Notes: a model not told the origin generated them from the letters alone. Positions 1-9,163 are shown, counted from the first letter of the stretch. The stretch is DNA of 64,000 nucleotides from Clostridiales bacterium (GCA_021736985.1 JAIPEW010000003.1:1-64000); one strand, 5' to 3'. A program made the numbers and translations.

Positions 1-334
1 CAAGTTCTTTGCTTTTCTTAACGTGCATGGGGTTAACAAGAACTATTTTTATTCCGTTTTCACGTAAAAACTGTGCTAAGGATAACCAGTATTGGCCGGT
101 GGGCTCTACACCAAAGATTACGCCCTTTTTGTCATGCTTCCTTTTCAGCTTTTCAAGCCAGTTGTAGAGTTTTATAAACCCACTTTGACTGTTTTTAAAT
201 GTTAAGGATTTACCAAGCTCAATTCCGCGGAAATCTAGAGTTCTTGCTACGTGTTGCTTTTTTGCAATGTCTGTTCCGATGATTAGTGTTGACTCTAATA
301 CTTGCTCAATTTTATAATTTTGATTATACTTTAT
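1..334 (-). mobile_element. IS110-family transposase, 5' part, truncated by window edge
   Basis: Translating the minus strand from 334 gives 111 codons without a stop, running out of the window. The N-terminal IS110 DEDD (RuvC-like) fold is recognisable from IGTDIAKKQHVA (catalytic Asp), VEPTGQYW (catalytic Glu) and VNPMHVKKSK. There is no ATG, GTG or TTG near the start. An AGGAGG on the minus strand (343-348) sits 8 nt before an ATA codon at 334-332, and a TGA closes the frame at 355-353, so the start is either AUA or has been lost. IS110 elements insert without terminal repeats using a structured bridge RNA, which in this family lies in the noncoding end beside the gene. The element lies just downstream of mnmE, perhaps between it and mnmG. 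Confidence 0.85.
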
Positions 335-459
335 GGTAAGTACCTCCTCTGCTCAAATTAGGGGTAGTTGTGCAACTACACCCCGTATCTTAGCAGGGGG
401 TACTTTTTTATTCAACTGTTACCTATTTCATTACAGGAATGCTCCTTATATTCCTATTA
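335..459. other. IS110 noncoding flank / mnmE downstream spacer
   Basis: This 125-bp spacer between the transposase and the mnmE stop contains an imperfect hairpin at 361-384 (GGGG...CCCC arms with AGTTG/CAACT inside). It could hold part of the IS110 noncoding end that templates a bridge RNA. It is short for that role, and the exact element boundary cannot be seen. Confidence 0.3.
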
Positions 460-1845
460 TTATTTTCCAACACAAAAATTTTTAAAAATATTATCTATTA
501 AATCTTCACTAACGCTTTCCCCTGTAATTTCTCCTAATATTTGCCACGCCTCTCTTACATCGATTGCTAAAAGATCTACTGGAACATGATTCTCAATTCC
601 ATCTATAACATCTAAAAGGTGTTTATTAGCCTTCTCCAATATATCTTTATGACGAATATTACTTATGAATAATGAGTTAATAGAATCTACTCTTTCTCCA
701 AGAATTATATCTTCTATCTTATCTTCCAGGTTATTTAAACCTTTTTTTTCTAGTAGAGATATTTCAACACAAGTCCAACCTGGCATTAAATCTTTTATTT
801 CCTTTTCTAATTTATTACTCTTTTTTAAATCAATTTTATTTAAAATAATAATACCATTTTTATTTTTTATAATTTCTGCAATTGCTTTATCTTCTTCCAC
901 AAAACCCTCATTTACATCTATAACAAATAAAATAAATTCTGCAGATTCAACTAACTCTCTTGAACGTTCTACACCTAAACGCTCAACAATATCATCTGTA
1001 TTCCTTAATCCAGCTGTATCAATCAATCTAATTGGTATTCCTTTTATATTAAGCACTTCTTCAATTATATCCCTTGTTGTACCAGGAATTTCAGTAACAA
1101 TAGCCCTTTTATCTTTTAATAAAGAATTTAATAACGATGATTTCCCTACATTTGGTTTACCTACAATAACAGTCTGAATACCTTCACGATATATTTTTCC
1201 TTTTGCAGCATTTTCTAATAAATTATTAATTTTGTAAGAATTATTTTTTATGCATTCACATACTTCATCTAAATTATCTTCACCCAATTCATTCTCAGAA
1301 AAATCAATACTTATTTCAATACTTGCCAGTATATCAAGTAAATTTTTTTGCAACTTTTTAACTTCACCAGAAAGCTTACCTTCTAATTGATTTAAAGCAA
1401 CATCTAATCCTGAACCAGTTTTTGATCTAATAACATCTATAATAGATTCTGCCTGGGCTAAATCTATTCTTCCGTTAAGAAAAGCTCTTTTAGTAAATTC
1501 ACCAGGTTCTGCCATTCTTGCACCGTATTTAAGCAGTAATTCTAAAATTTTACGTAGAGGTAAAATACCACCGTGACAATTAAATTCAATAACATCTTCT
1601 TTTGTATATGTATTTGGAGCAAGCATCATGCCTAAAAGAATTTCATCTATAATATTATCATTCTCAGGATCGTATATATATCCATATATTAGACTATGAC
1701 TTTTAAATTTTGTCCAATCTTTATCTTTTTTAGATTTAAAAATTTTAGATGCTATATTTACAGCACTATTTCCACTCAACCTTACTATCCCTATTCCTGC
1801 CTCACCAAGAGAAGTTGATATTGCAGCAATTGTATCATTATACAA
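460..1845 (-). CDS. mnmE: tRNA uridine-5-carboxymethylaminomethyl GTPase MnmE
   Basis: With MnmG it makes cmnm5U34 in the wobble position of tRNAs reading NNA/NNG codons, using GTP, 5,10-methylene-THF and glycine or ammonium. The 461-aa product has the full family layout: an N-terminal folate-binding domain, a helical domain, an inserted G domain (GKPNVGKS about 229-236, TTRD, DTAG, NKID) and the C-terminal CVGK motif whose Cys is essential. A TTG at 1860 overlaps the Shine-Dalgarno GGAGGGTG, so the TTG at 1845, 7 nt after it, is chosen. It is the last visible gene of the leftward rpmH operon. The usual partner mnmG is not in view, because an IS110 copy lies immediately downstream. Confidence 0.97.
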   Translation of the reverse strand: MYNDTIAAISTSLGEAGIGIVRLSGNSAVNIASKIFKSKKDKDWTKFKSHSLIYGYIYDPENDNIIDEILLGMMLAPNTYTKEDVIEFNCHGGILPLRKILELLLKYGARMAEPGEFTKRAFLNGRIDLAQAESIIDVIRSKTGSGLDVALNQLEGKLSGEVKKLQKNLLDILASIEISIDFSENELGEDNLDEVCECIKNNSYKINNLLENAAKGKIYREGIQTVIVGKPNVGKSSLLNSLLKDKRAIVTEIPGTTRDIIEEVLNIKGIPIRLIDTAGLRNTDDIVERLGVERSRELVESAEFILFVIDVNEGFVEEDKAIAEIIKNKNGIIILNKIDLKKSNKLEKEIKDLMPGWTCVEISLLEKKGLNNLEDKIEDIILGERVDSINSLFISNIRHKDILEKANKHLLDVIDGIENHVPVDLLAIDVREAWQILGEITGESVSEDLIDNIFKNFCVGK

Positions 1846-1907
1846 AGTTGCACCCTCCAAAATATTTTAAAAAACCCAGCCATTTTAAGGACTGGGTAAA
1901 TAATATA

Positions 1908-2522
1908 TTATCTAGGACTTATAATTACCTTTCGGTATGGTTCTTCACCTTCACTATAAGTATGAACATCGTTTCTTGATTGTAATTTTGTATGAATTAT
2001 ACGTCTTTCCTGTGAATTCATTGGCTCTAGTATAACATTTCTATTCTTGTTTTTAGCTTTATTTGCTAATTTAACAGCAAGCGCTTTTAACGTTTCTTCC
2101 CTTCGTTTCCTGTACCCTTCAACATCAAGTATAATTTTTTGTTTATCTTCACAATCTTTATTTATCGAAAGATTTACAATATATTGAAGTGAATCAAGAG
2201 TCTCTCCTCTTCTACCAATTAATATTCCCAGGTCTTTACCTTCTATGCGAATATATATTCCTTGTTCAAATTCTTCTGCATCCATAATCACATCTAAGTT
2301 CATATTATCAAAAATTTGACTTAACAATTTCTTAGCTTTATAAACAGGCTTTTCTATTAGTTTAACTTTTACTTTACCTGGTTTAGTAAATAATCCTAAA
2401 AAATATTTACTAGGCTTTTCTAAAACATCAATTTCCACGTCTTCCTTACTAGCACCGAGTTCATCTAATGCATTTTTTATAGCTTGCTCGATATTTTTGC
2501 TAGTTTTTTCAACTTCTTTCAC
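1908..2522 (-). CDS. jag: Jag/KhpB RNA-binding protein (SpoIIIJ-associated)
   Basis: A 204-aa cytoplasmic RNA-binding protein. Residues 1-55 form the Jag-N domain, a KH domain (GRRGETLDSLQ, about 103-113) lies in the middle, and an R3H domain (NSQERRIIH...) is at the C-terminus. In other Firmicutes Jag/KhpB pairs with KhpA in RNA binding and affects cell division and envelope synthesis. It is regularly coupled to yidC/spoIIIJ. The GTG start overlaps the yidC stop (GTGA), which implies translational coupling. Length and domain order are normal. Confidence 0.95.
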   Translation of the reverse strand: MKEVEKTSKNIEQAIKNALDELGASKEDVEIDVLEKPSKYFLGLFTKPGKVKVKLIEKPVYKAKKLLSQIFDNMNLDVIMDAEEFEQGIYIRIEGKDLGILIGRRGETLDSLQYIVNLSINKDCEDKQKIILDVEGYRKRREETLKALAVKLANKAKNKNRNVILEPMNSQERRIIHTKLQSRNDVHTYSEGEEPYRKVIISPR

Positions 2523-3202
2523 TTCTTAGCCACACCTTCTTTCAATTTTTCATTTTCATTTTGTTTATTTACCAGCAGTTGTTGAATATAACCCAATAAA
2601 TTAAACATAATCCAATATATAACTAATCCTGCCGGCATAGTAGTACTTATCCACCCGATAAATAAAGGCATGGCATACAGCATAATTTTTTGAGTTTGAT
2701 CAGTAGGCGATGTTGTTAAACGAGTTTGCATATAAGTTGAAGCAGCAGCTAATAATGGTAAAAAGTACAAAGGATCAGATAATGTAAGTTTTTCTATCCA
2801 AAAAAAGCCAGCATGAGCTTCATTTATAAATGGAAAATTTACATTTCTAAGTGATCTAAACAAAGCAATTAATATTGGCATTTGTACAATTATCGGTAAA
2901 CATCCTGCCAAAGGATTTACATTATTTTCTTTATACAATTCCATTATTTTTTGCTGCATTTTTTGAGAATCTTTATCTTTATACTTTGCCTGTATATCTT
3001 TAACTTTAGGTTGAATTTGCTGCATTTTTTTCATTGAAGTCATCTGCTTTTGTGTTAGCGGATACATTATTAATTTTATAATAATAGTCAAAAGTACAAT
3101 AGCAACCGCATAGCTAGGTATACCAATTGTTTCAGTAAAAATATATAACCAATTTATTATATCTGTCATTAAATCTACTAGTGCATGAAACCAGCTAAAC
3201 AA
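2519..3202 (-). CDS. yidC: Membrane protein insertase YidC/SpoIIIJ
   Basis: An integral membrane insertase that folds and inserts membrane proteins alone or with SecYEG. In spore formers the SpoIIIJ form is needed for the SpoIIIA/SpoIIQ channel. The 227-aa protein has the Gram-positive form with five predicted membrane segments and a basic coiled cytoplasmic loop (about 55-90). The conserved groove arginine of the first core segment is a lysine here (TIIIKLIMYPLT). No lipobox is visible. The TTG start lies 7 nt after GGAGG. It is coupled to jag by a 4-nt overlap. Confidence 0.96.
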   Translation of the reverse strand: MFSWFHALVDLMTDIINWLYIFTETIGIPSYAVAIVLLTIIIKLIMYPLTQKQMTSMKKMQQIQPKVKDIQAKYKDKDSQKMQQKIMELYKENNVNPLAGCLPIIVQMPILIALFRSLRNVNFPFINEAHAGFFWIEKLTLSDPLYFLPLLAAASTYMQTRLTTSPTDQTQKIMLYAMPLFIGWISTTMPAGLVIYWIMFNLLGYIQQLLVNKQNENEKLKEGVAKK

Positions 3203-3225
3203 TTCATCGCCTCCTTAATTTATGC

Positions 3226-3435
3226 CTATGGAAGAGGGTCATACCCACCTGAAGAAAACGGGTGACACCTGATAATTCTTTTTAAAGATAAAAACAAACC
3301 TTTCCACAAACCATATTTGCGCAGAGCTTCTAAAGCATACTGAGAACATGTCGGATAAAACCTGCATCTCGGTAATAAAAAAGGTGATATTGCCTTTCTG
3401 TAAAAGACAATTAAAAGAATTATTATTTTTTTCAC
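3226..3435 (-). CDS. yidD: Membrane protein insertion efficiency factor YidD
   Basis: A 69-aa member of the YidD/UPF0161 family. It is peripheral to the membrane through an amphipathic N-terminus and assists YidC-dependent insertion. The family signature is intact: [18 protein letters not shown] (about 21-38) with two cysteines, and [12 protein letters not shown] at the C-terminus. The GTG start is 1 nt past the rnpA stop, within the rpmH-rnpA-yidD-yidC-jag-mnmE operon. Confidence 0.96.
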   Translation of the reverse strand: MKKIIILLIVFYRKAISPFLLPRCRFYPTCSQYALEALRKYGLWKGLFLSLKRIIRCHPFSSGGYDPLP

Positions 3436-3436
3436 T

Positions 3437-3796
3437 TTAATTCACCTTATTATTAATTTTATTTATTTTCTTTTGTAATTTTTTAGCCATTGTAATAATA
3501 TTAATTTTTACTTCATAAAAATCACAGTCTTTAATACCTTTTCGAGCAATAATAACATAATTATATCCAGGTTCAAAACTATCCATATTTAAACGACAAA
3601 TTTCTTTAAATAAACGTCTTAACCTGTTACGTTTGACAGCATTACCAATTCTTTTACTAATAGAAAAACCAAACCTTGCACTATCATAATTATTTTTCAG
3701 AGAAAGTAAAACTATTTTTTTATTTACAACCGAGTATCCTTTATTAATAACCCTTTTATATTCCTTATTTTTTTTTAAAATTTTTAATCTAGACAT
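3437..3796 (-). CDS. rnpA: Ribonuclease P protein component
   Basis: The protein subunit of RNase P, which aids RnpB RNA in cleaving the 5' leaders of tRNA precursors. It shows the RNR signature ([17 protein letters not shown]) and is highly basic with a lysine-rich tail. The frame is open from a GTG at 3832, but the ATG at 3796, preceded by AAGAGA, gives 119 aa, the normal family length, beginning MSRLKILKK. It follows rpmH, as in almost all bacteria, with an attenuator-like hairpin between the two. Confidence 0.95.
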   Translation of the reverse strand: MSRLKILKKNKEYKRVINKGYSVVNKKIVLLSLKNNYDSARFGFSISKRIGNAVKRNRLRRLFKEICRLNMDSFEPGYNYVIIARKGIKDCDFYEVKINIITMAKKLQKKINKINNKVN

Positions 3797-3950
3797 TATT
3801 ATCAATCTCTTAGTAATATTTTTTTTCTTCACTAAAATAAAAATTTATAATAATTTACTACACATTAATCTGTTCAATATTTCACAAAAATTTTTTTATA
3901 GTACATTACTGATTATATAAGATTATTATTGATTACCTTATATAATTAAC

Positions 3951-3979
3951 AAAAGGCCACTATACTTAAGCGGCCTTTA
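3951..3979 (-). terminator. Attenuator-like hairpin between rpmH and rnpA
   Basis: On the minus strand AAAGGCC and GGCCTTT arms (3972-3978 and 3952-3958), extended by a G-U and a C-G pair, are followed by TTTTGTT. This looks like a partial terminator that would let rpmH be transcribed more than rnpA. Confidence 0.6.
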
Positions 3980-4111
3980 TGCAGTCAATGACTTTCTTCC
4001 CTTTCTACGCCTGTTCTTAATAATTTTTCTTCCAGATTTTGTTGACATCCGCTTTAAAAAACCATGAACTTTTTGTCTTTTTCTCCGTTTAGGTTGATAC
4101 GTACGTTTCAA
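3977..4111 (-). CDS. rpmH: 50S ribosomal protein L34
   Basis: A 44-aa, strongly basic protein with the complete bL34 sequence pattern: [20 protein letters not shown], then a STKSGRKI core and an [12 protein letters not shown] tail. The start is a TTG at 4111-4109, 8 nt after AGGAGG. It is the first gene of the leftward operon and diverges from dnaA across oriC, the standard arrangement. Confidence 0.97.
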   Translation of the reverse strand: MKRTYQPKRRKRQKVHGFLKRMSTKSGRKIIKNRRRKGRKSLTA

Positions 4112-4756
4112 TAATTACACCTCCTCATATGTCTATAACACTGGAAAATACTAGACTAACATTAATATTATATAGTATACACATTAGTTAAGTCAATATA
4201 AACTACAGCGCATAAATATTAAATGTATGTTGATAACCCCTACAAAATCTGGTATCATTTAGCCATTAACGATGTTATCCACAAGACATTAATAAAATCT
4301 GTAAATTACTTGTTAATTATTTATTTAAAAATGTTAACAAATTAATTCACAGTTCGCTGGTACTATAGAAAAAAATACTCCTAAAGCACTATTTTCACAA
4401 GTCATAAAAAATGACCGGGTATCCACAATTTACCCACCCTACTTTATTCACACTTCAATAAATTCTTGTTTATAAAAATTGAGTATCTGCGTAAACGTAA
4501 CAAGTCTAATCTATTAAAATAAACAGTGACAAACAAAAAAAACGCCGGTAGATGTGTGAGTAAGTATGAAAATCAGTTTATCCTGCCGCCTGGAGCTAAT
4601 AAGCTCATACATATTTTAATAAACAAAAATTATCACCAACCCGCTTAATAAAAAACCCCTAAGCTCTACAAAATCAAAAAACCATCAAGTTCACTATTTT
4701 ATTTATACTATAACCGGTGAACTATTATTTAATTATTAGTCTGGGAGGTAAAAATT
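4112..4756. other. oriC upstream subregion (rpmH-dnaA intergenic)
   Basis: An AT-rich 645-bp region with no gene. It holds a perfect DnaA box TTATCCACA (4275-4283), TTATTCACA (4444-4452), and near-matches GTATCCACA (4419-4427) and TGTTGATAA (4228-4236, minus). A GAGCT/AGCTC hairpin lies at 4593-4606, and a 7-bp inverted repeat (AGTTCAC 4688-4694, GTGAACT 4717-4723) flanks a TATACTATAA stretch that may be the dnaA promoter. This matches the upstream box cluster of the bipartite Bacillus-type origin. Confidence 0.85.
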
Positions 4757-6106
4757 TTGCTCGATAATAATACACGACAAGTATGGCAACAAACTATTTC
4801 AATATTAAAAGAAAAAATAAGCCCACATTCTTTTAATACCTGGATAACTTCAATGAAACCTCATTCTTACATAAATAATACTTTTTATATTCAAGTACCA
4901 AACTATTTTTCAAGGGATTGGCTTAAATCCAATTATTCTCCACTTATAAAAAAAATACTAAAAGACTTTCTGCAAGAAAATATAGAAATAAAGTTTTTAC
5001 TCGAAAACGAGGATCCTCCATCTAATTATGAACCCGTGAGAAAAAAAGCATATAATCCATCTGATATGACTGATTTAATTCACTCTTATTTAAATCCCAA
5101 ATATACTTTTGATACATTTGTAGTAGGAAACAGCAATAGGTTTGCACATGCAGCTTCTTTTGCAGTAGCAGAATCACCTGCTAGAGCTTATAATCCTTTA
5201 TTTATATATGGGGGCGTAGGACTGGGTAAAACACACCTTATGCACGCAATAGGCCACTATATTCGTGACAATCATAAAGAATCAACAGTTGCATATGTAA
5301 CTTCAGAAAAATTTACAAACGATTTGATAAATGCTATAAAAGACGATCAAACAGTAGATTTTCGCGCTAAATACAGAAGTGTTGATATTCTTTTAATAGA
5401 TGATATACAATTTTTGGCCGGTAAAGAAAGAACACAAGAAGAGTTTTTTCATACATTTAACACACTCTACGAAGCAAATAAACAGCTAATTATATCCAGT
5501 GATAGACCTCCAAAAGAAATACCTACTTTAGAAGACAGACTTCGTTCACGATTTGAGTGGGGGCTTATTACAGATATTCAAACACCAGATTTAGAAACAC
5601 GCATAGCTATTTTAAGAAAAAAAGCACAATTAGAAAAACTAACAGTACCTGATGAAACAATATATTTTATAGCAGACAGAATACAATCAAATATTCGTGA
5701 ACTTGAGGGGGCTCTAATAAGAGTTATAGCCATGAGTTCTTTAAATCAAGACGAGATAAATCCAGAAACTGCTGCTGCTGCTCTAAAAGATTTGATTCCT
5801 GAAAAAAAGAATGTGCCAATTACAATTGAAATCATTCAAAAAAATGTATCAGATCATTTTAATATACGCCAGGAGGAAATTAAAAATAAAAAACGTACTC
5901 GTACAATTGTTTTTCCAAGGCAAATAGCAATGTATTTATCAAGAGAATTAACAGATATGTCACTTCCAAAGATTGGAGAAAAATTTGGCGGAAGAGATCA
6001 TACTACTGTGATACACGCCTATGAAAAAATTGTATCTGAATTAGAAAAAGATCCTTCACTACAAAAAACAATAAACGATATAATATCGAAAATTAAACAA
6101 AATTAA
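4757..6106 (+). CDS. dnaA: Chromosomal replication initiator DnaA
   Basis: An ATP-dependent initiator that binds DnaA boxes, opens the unwinding element and loads helicase. Of its 449 aa, domain I is about 1-80, a very short linker follows, the AAA+ domain has Walker [10 protein letters not shown] (152-160) and Walker B LLIDDIQF (212-219), and domain IV carries the box-reading motif GGRDHTTV (411-418). It starts at TTG 7 nt after GGGAGGT. DnaA boxes lie on both sides of the gene, so autoregulation is likely. Confidence 0.99.
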   Translation: MLDNNTRQVWQQTISILKEKISPHSFNTWITSMKPHSYINNTFYIQVPNYFSRDWLKSNYSPLIKKILKDFLQENIEIKFLLENEDPPSNYEPVRKKAYNPSDMTDLIHSYLNPKYTFDTFVVGNSNRFAHAASFAVAESPARAYNPLFIYGGVGLGKTHLMHAIGHYIRDNHKESTVAYVTSEKFTNDLINAIKDDQTVDFRAKYRSVDILLIDDIQFLAGKERTQEEFFHTFNTLYEANKQLIISSDRPPKEIPTLEDRLRSRFEWGLITDIQTPDLETRIAILRKKAQLEKLTVPDETIYFIADRIQSNIRELEGALIRVIAMSSLNQDEINPETAAAALKDLIPEKKNVPITIEIIQKNVSDHFNIRQEEIKNKKRTRTIVFPRQIAMYLSRELTDMSLPKIGEKFGGRDHTTVIHAYEKIVSELEKDPSLQKTINDIISKIKQN

Positions 6107-6346
6107 CAATTAAAATTAAATAAACATCTTAATATGTGGATAACAATAATTATTTAACAATATATTGTATTTTTTTTACTTTAAATTTAAAGATTTGTTC
6201 TATATTTAATAACAAGAATTTATATCCTTATTTACGCGCCAGTTCTATTTTTTTTGTGTTCTCCACAAATTCACAGTCCCTACTACTACTACTACTACTA
6301 ATTTATATTTTCTTATATTTATAATAAAAAAAGGCGGGATAATTAC
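6107..6346. other. oriC unwinding region (DnaA boxes, DnaA-trios, AT tract)
   Basis: The dnaA-dnaN spacer contains a perfect minus-strand box TGTGGATAA (6135-6143), TTCTCCACA (6259-6267), and seven uninterrupted CTA triplets (6280-6300, 3'-GAT-5' on the other strand). An A/T-only-like tract up to about 6333 follows. Box, DnaA-trio and AT tract in this order are the basal unwinding system described for B. subtilis. No gene is credible here. Confidence 0.9.
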
Positions 6347-7468
6347 ATGAATTTTACGGTTGCAACTGAAAAGTTATTAACAGCATTGCAAACTGTCTCG
6401 GGCATGGTTTCAAGCCGAGCTCCTTTACCAATTTTATCCGGAATATTTTTTCAAATAGAAAATAATTCTTTGTATATTACTGCAACTGATATGAACCAGG
6501 GAATACTTACTTCTATACCCGTAAATGTAAAATATCCCGGTAAAGCAGTTTTACCAGCAAAACAAGTAATAGAATTATTAAGGCGCCTGCCTGATATAGA
6601 AATAGAGGTAGAAAATAATTCTGAAAATAATATTACAACTATTAAATATATGAATTCAGAATTAAACTTACATGGTTTTCCACCTGATGAATATCCTATG
6701 CTTCCTGACCTAACAGAAGAAAACAGCATATCTGTCTCACAAAATTTATTTAAAAAAATGTTGAAACAAGTGCTACATGCAGTTGCTATAGAAGAACACA
6801 GACCTATATTTACTGGTGTACTATTAGAAATTATGGAAAATAAATTAACACTTGTTGCAACAGATACACATCGCCTTTCTTTACGTACTACAACATTGGA
6901 ATATAATTTTGAAAGTATTATAAATGCTGTTGTTCCTGGAAAAACTCTTAATGAACTGGTAAAATTATTAAATAAAGAAGAATCAAAAATAAATATTTAT
7001 ATTACGGAAAATCAAATATTTTTTTTACTAGAAAATATAAAAATAGTTTCTAGACTTTTAAAAGGCAATTTCCCAAATTATAAAATAGCTATCCCTGAAA
7101 ATATTGCAAGTGAAATAAAATTAAATAAAAGTGAATTTCTTAATGCAGTAGACAGGGCCCTTTTATTATCAAATCCGACAATGCAAAAAGTTAATATACA
7201 TGCTCAAAATAATATTCTTAATATATATTTAAACTCAGATAAAGGTGCTATTAGAGAAGATATAAATATAGTTAATAGCGGTAAAGATTTAAAAGTAGGG
7301 TTTAATGGGCGTTATTTAAAAGATGCATTAAAATCAATGGAAAATGAGGAAATATATTTTCAACTAACAGGTCCTACTACCCCTGCTCTTTTAAAACCAA
7401 TAGATAGTAATGAATATTTGTCACTTCTTGTACCAGCAACAGATCAATTTTATGAAGGGAACGAATAA
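6347..7468 (+). CDS. dnaN: DNA polymerase III sliding clamp, beta subunit
   Basis: The ring-shaped homodimeric processivity factor that tethers Pol III and recruits repair and regulatory proteins. The 373-aa product has three clamp folds of about 120 residues each and ends in the normal SLLVPATDQFYEGNE region. Recognisable segments include SGMVSSRAPLPILSGI and VATDTHRLSLR. It starts at ATG after GGCGGG and lies just downstream of the origin unwinding element, as in B. subtilis. Confidence 0.98.
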   Translation: MNFTVATEKLLTALQTVSGMVSSRAPLPILSGIFFQIENNSLYITATDMNQGILTSIPVNVKYPGKAVLPAKQVIELLRRLPDIEIEVENNSENNITTIKYMNSELNLHGFPPDEYPMLPDLTEENSISVSQNLFKKMLKQVLHAVAIEEHRPIFTGVLLEIMENKLTLVATDTHRLSLRTTTLEYNFESIINAVVPGKTLNELVKLLNKEESKINIYITENQIFFLLENIKIVSRLLKGNFPNYKIAIPENIASEIKLNKSEFLNAVDRALLLSNPTMQKVNIHAQNNILNIYLNSDKGAIREDINIVNSGKDLKVGFNGRYLKDALKSMENEEIYFQLTGPTTPALLKPIDSNEYLSLLVPATDQFYEGNE

Positions 7469-7473
7469 TAGAT

Positions 7474-7689
7474 ATGTATAAAGAAGTTATAATAAACAAT
7501 GAAATAAAACTTGATCAATTTCTTAAATGGATTAATATAGCAGATACAGGTGGAATGGCTAAAGAAATAATTAAAGAAGGTAATGTTATAGTTAATAATG
7601 TTATTGAAACAAAGCGAGGTAAAAAATTATCTCACGGTGATTTAGTAGTTATTTATGAAAACGAATATAAAGTTTTAAAAGATAATTAA
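7474..7689 (+). CDS. yaaA: S4-domain RNA-binding protein YaaA
   Basis: A 71-aa protein made of one S4 RNA-binding fold (KLDQFLKWINIADTGGMAKE...GKKLSHGDLV). It lies between dnaN and recF, the conserved position of Firmicute YaaA/RlbA. The family contributes to 50S subunit maturation in B. subtilis. Spacing is 5 bp from dnaN and 17 bp to recF, so the genes are probably co-transcribed. Confidence 0.92.
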   Translation: MYKEVIINNEIKLDQFLKWINIADTGGMAKEIIKEGNVIVNNVIETKRGKKLSHGDLVVIYENEYKVLKDN

Positions 7690-7706
7690 TAGGAGTTGCT
7701 AGTGTT

Positions 7707-8813
7707 GTGTATTTACAAAATATAAATTTAAATTATTTTCGTAATTATATTCAAGAAAATTGGAAACCTTCTAAAGGAATAAATTTAATTACAGGTGATA
7801 ATGCGCAAGGAAAAACAAATCTTTTAGAAGCTATTTATATGGGAACCTCGATTAAATCATTTAGAACTAAAAATTTAAGTGAAATTATTAATTGGTATAA
7901 AAAAATATCTGAATTAAATTTTTTCTTTTGTACTTTAAATGGATCTAATAAATTGGTTTATAAAATAAATCAGAATAAAAAAACAATAAACTTAAACGAT
8001 AAAAATATACGTTTTATTGATATGTTAAAATATCCACCTGCTATTGTGTTTACTCCAGATGATTTAGATATTGTAAAAGGTAACCCTGATAGGAGAAGGA
8101 AATATATTGATTTTGAGTTAGGTTTATTAGATTATAATTATGATTATTATCTACGCAAATATAAAAAAATTATTTATGAACGTAATAATTTGTTAAAAGA
8201 TATTAAATATAAAAATAACGATAATAATTTATTAGAAACATGGAATCAACAACTTGTTTTAATTGGAACTCAGATAATAATAAAGAGATTAAATTTATTA
8301 CAAAAGTTTGTACCTTTTGTGAAAAATGTATTCTATCAACTTACTGATAATAAAGAATCTTTAGATATAAGATACTTATCTTCAATAAAAATATCTGAAG
8401 ATATAGTTCATGAAAAAATACAAGATATTTTTAATCAAGAATTATTACAATCTAAAGATAAAGAAATTGAAAGGGGACAAACATTAAAAGGTCCTCATAG
8501 AGATGATCTTATGTTTTATATAAATGGTTCAGACTGCAGGTATTATGGTTCACGTGGACAACAGCGTACTATTGTTTTATCCTTAAAAATTTCTCTTATT
8601 AAAATCTGGTATCATGAAACTGGAGAATATCCTATTTTGCTTCTTGATGACGTTTTACAAGAATTGGATGATAAAAAACAAGAATATTTTTTTTTACAAA
8701 TTAAGGATAATATACAAACTTTTTTAACTACTAGTACAGAAAAACAAAGATTATTTAAGGGGATAGGCAATTGTATTGAAATTATAGATGGAAAAATATA
8801 CTGGAGGGAATAA
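7707..8813 (+). CDS. recF: DNA replication and repair protein RecF
   Basis: An SMC-like ATPase that with RecO and RecR loads RecA at gaps. The 368-aa protein has Walker A GDNAQGKTNLL (30-40), the ABC-type signature region YGSRGQQRTIVLSLK, and Walker B PILLLDDVLQELD. The GTG start follows AGGAG by 11 nt. This stretch is notably AT-rich. The neighbours dnaN-yaaA-recF-remB-gyrBA form the classical order. Confidence 0.98.
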   Translation: MYLQNINLNYFRNYIQENWKPSKGINLITGDNAQGKTNLLEAIYMGTSIKSFRTKNLSEIINWYKKISELNFFFCTLNGSNKLVYKINQNKKTINLNDKNIRFIDMLKYPPAIVFTPDDLDIVKGNPDRRRKYIDFELGLLDYNYDYYLRKYKKIIYERNNLLKDIKYKNNDNNLLETWNQQLVLIGTQIIIKRLNLLQKFVPFVKNVFYQLTDNKESLDIRYLSSIKISEDIVHEKIQDIFNQELLQSKDKEIERGQTLKGPHRDDLMFYINGSDCRYYGSRGQQRTIVLSLKISLIKIWYHETGEYPILLLDDVLQELDDKKQEYFFLQIKDNIQTFLTTSTEKQRLFKGIGNCIEIIDGKIYWRE

Positions 8814-8814
8814 T

Positions 8815-9069
8815 ATGTTTTTACATTTGGGAGAAAATACAGTTATACCGCGCAGGGAAATAATTGCAATAATAGATGTAAAAGCTAGGAAATCTCCAAT
8901 TACAGAAGAATTTATTGATATTGCAAAAGATGAAGGTTTTATTAAAGATATTACACTAGATGGAAAAGCAAAATCCTTTGTTATAACTACGAACAATATT
9001 TATTTATCTCCTATATCGTGTATTACCTTAAAAAAACGTACAAAAACATCTTTAAAACATATAGACTAG
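8815..9069 (+). CDS. remB: Extracellular matrix regulator RemB-like (DUF370)
   Basis: An 84-aa DUF370 protein beginning MFLHLGENTVIPRREIIAII. In B. subtilis the recF-gyrB position is held by RemB (YaaB), a paralogue of the DNA-binding matrix regulator RemA. The frame is open from 8788, but the ATG at 8815 has GGAGGG 6 nt upstream and matches the family N-terminus. Its role in an anaerobe is unknown. Confidence 0.9.
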   Translation: MFLHLGENTVIPRREIIAIIDVKARKSPITEEFIDIAKDEGFIKDITLDGKAKSFVITTNNIYLSPISCITLKKRTKTSLKHID

Positions 9070-9086
9070 ATTAAAATTTAAAAGTT

Positions 9087-9118
9087 AAAACCGTGATATA
9101 TTATTATCACGGTTTTAT
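9087..9118 (+). terminator. Intrinsic terminator after remB
   Basis: AAAACCGTGATA and TATCACGGTTTT are 12-bp arms with a 6-nt loop, followed by ATTTAG. It separates dnaN-remB from gyrB. Confidence 0.85.
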
Positions 9119-9163
9119 TTAGAGTTGATAATTTTTTTTTGAGATGAATCTTCTTTTAAAATA

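Noticed and set aside
665-1177. Long open frame antisense to mnmE
   Set aside because: No ribosome site, Ser/Phe/Ile-rich composition typical of antisense to a real gene, and mnmE is intact on the other strand.
6136-6324. Open frame between dnaA and dnaN
   Set aside because: It covers the DnaA boxes, the CTA repeat and the AT tract of oriC; the apparent Leu/Phe-rich protein is a by-product of that sequence.
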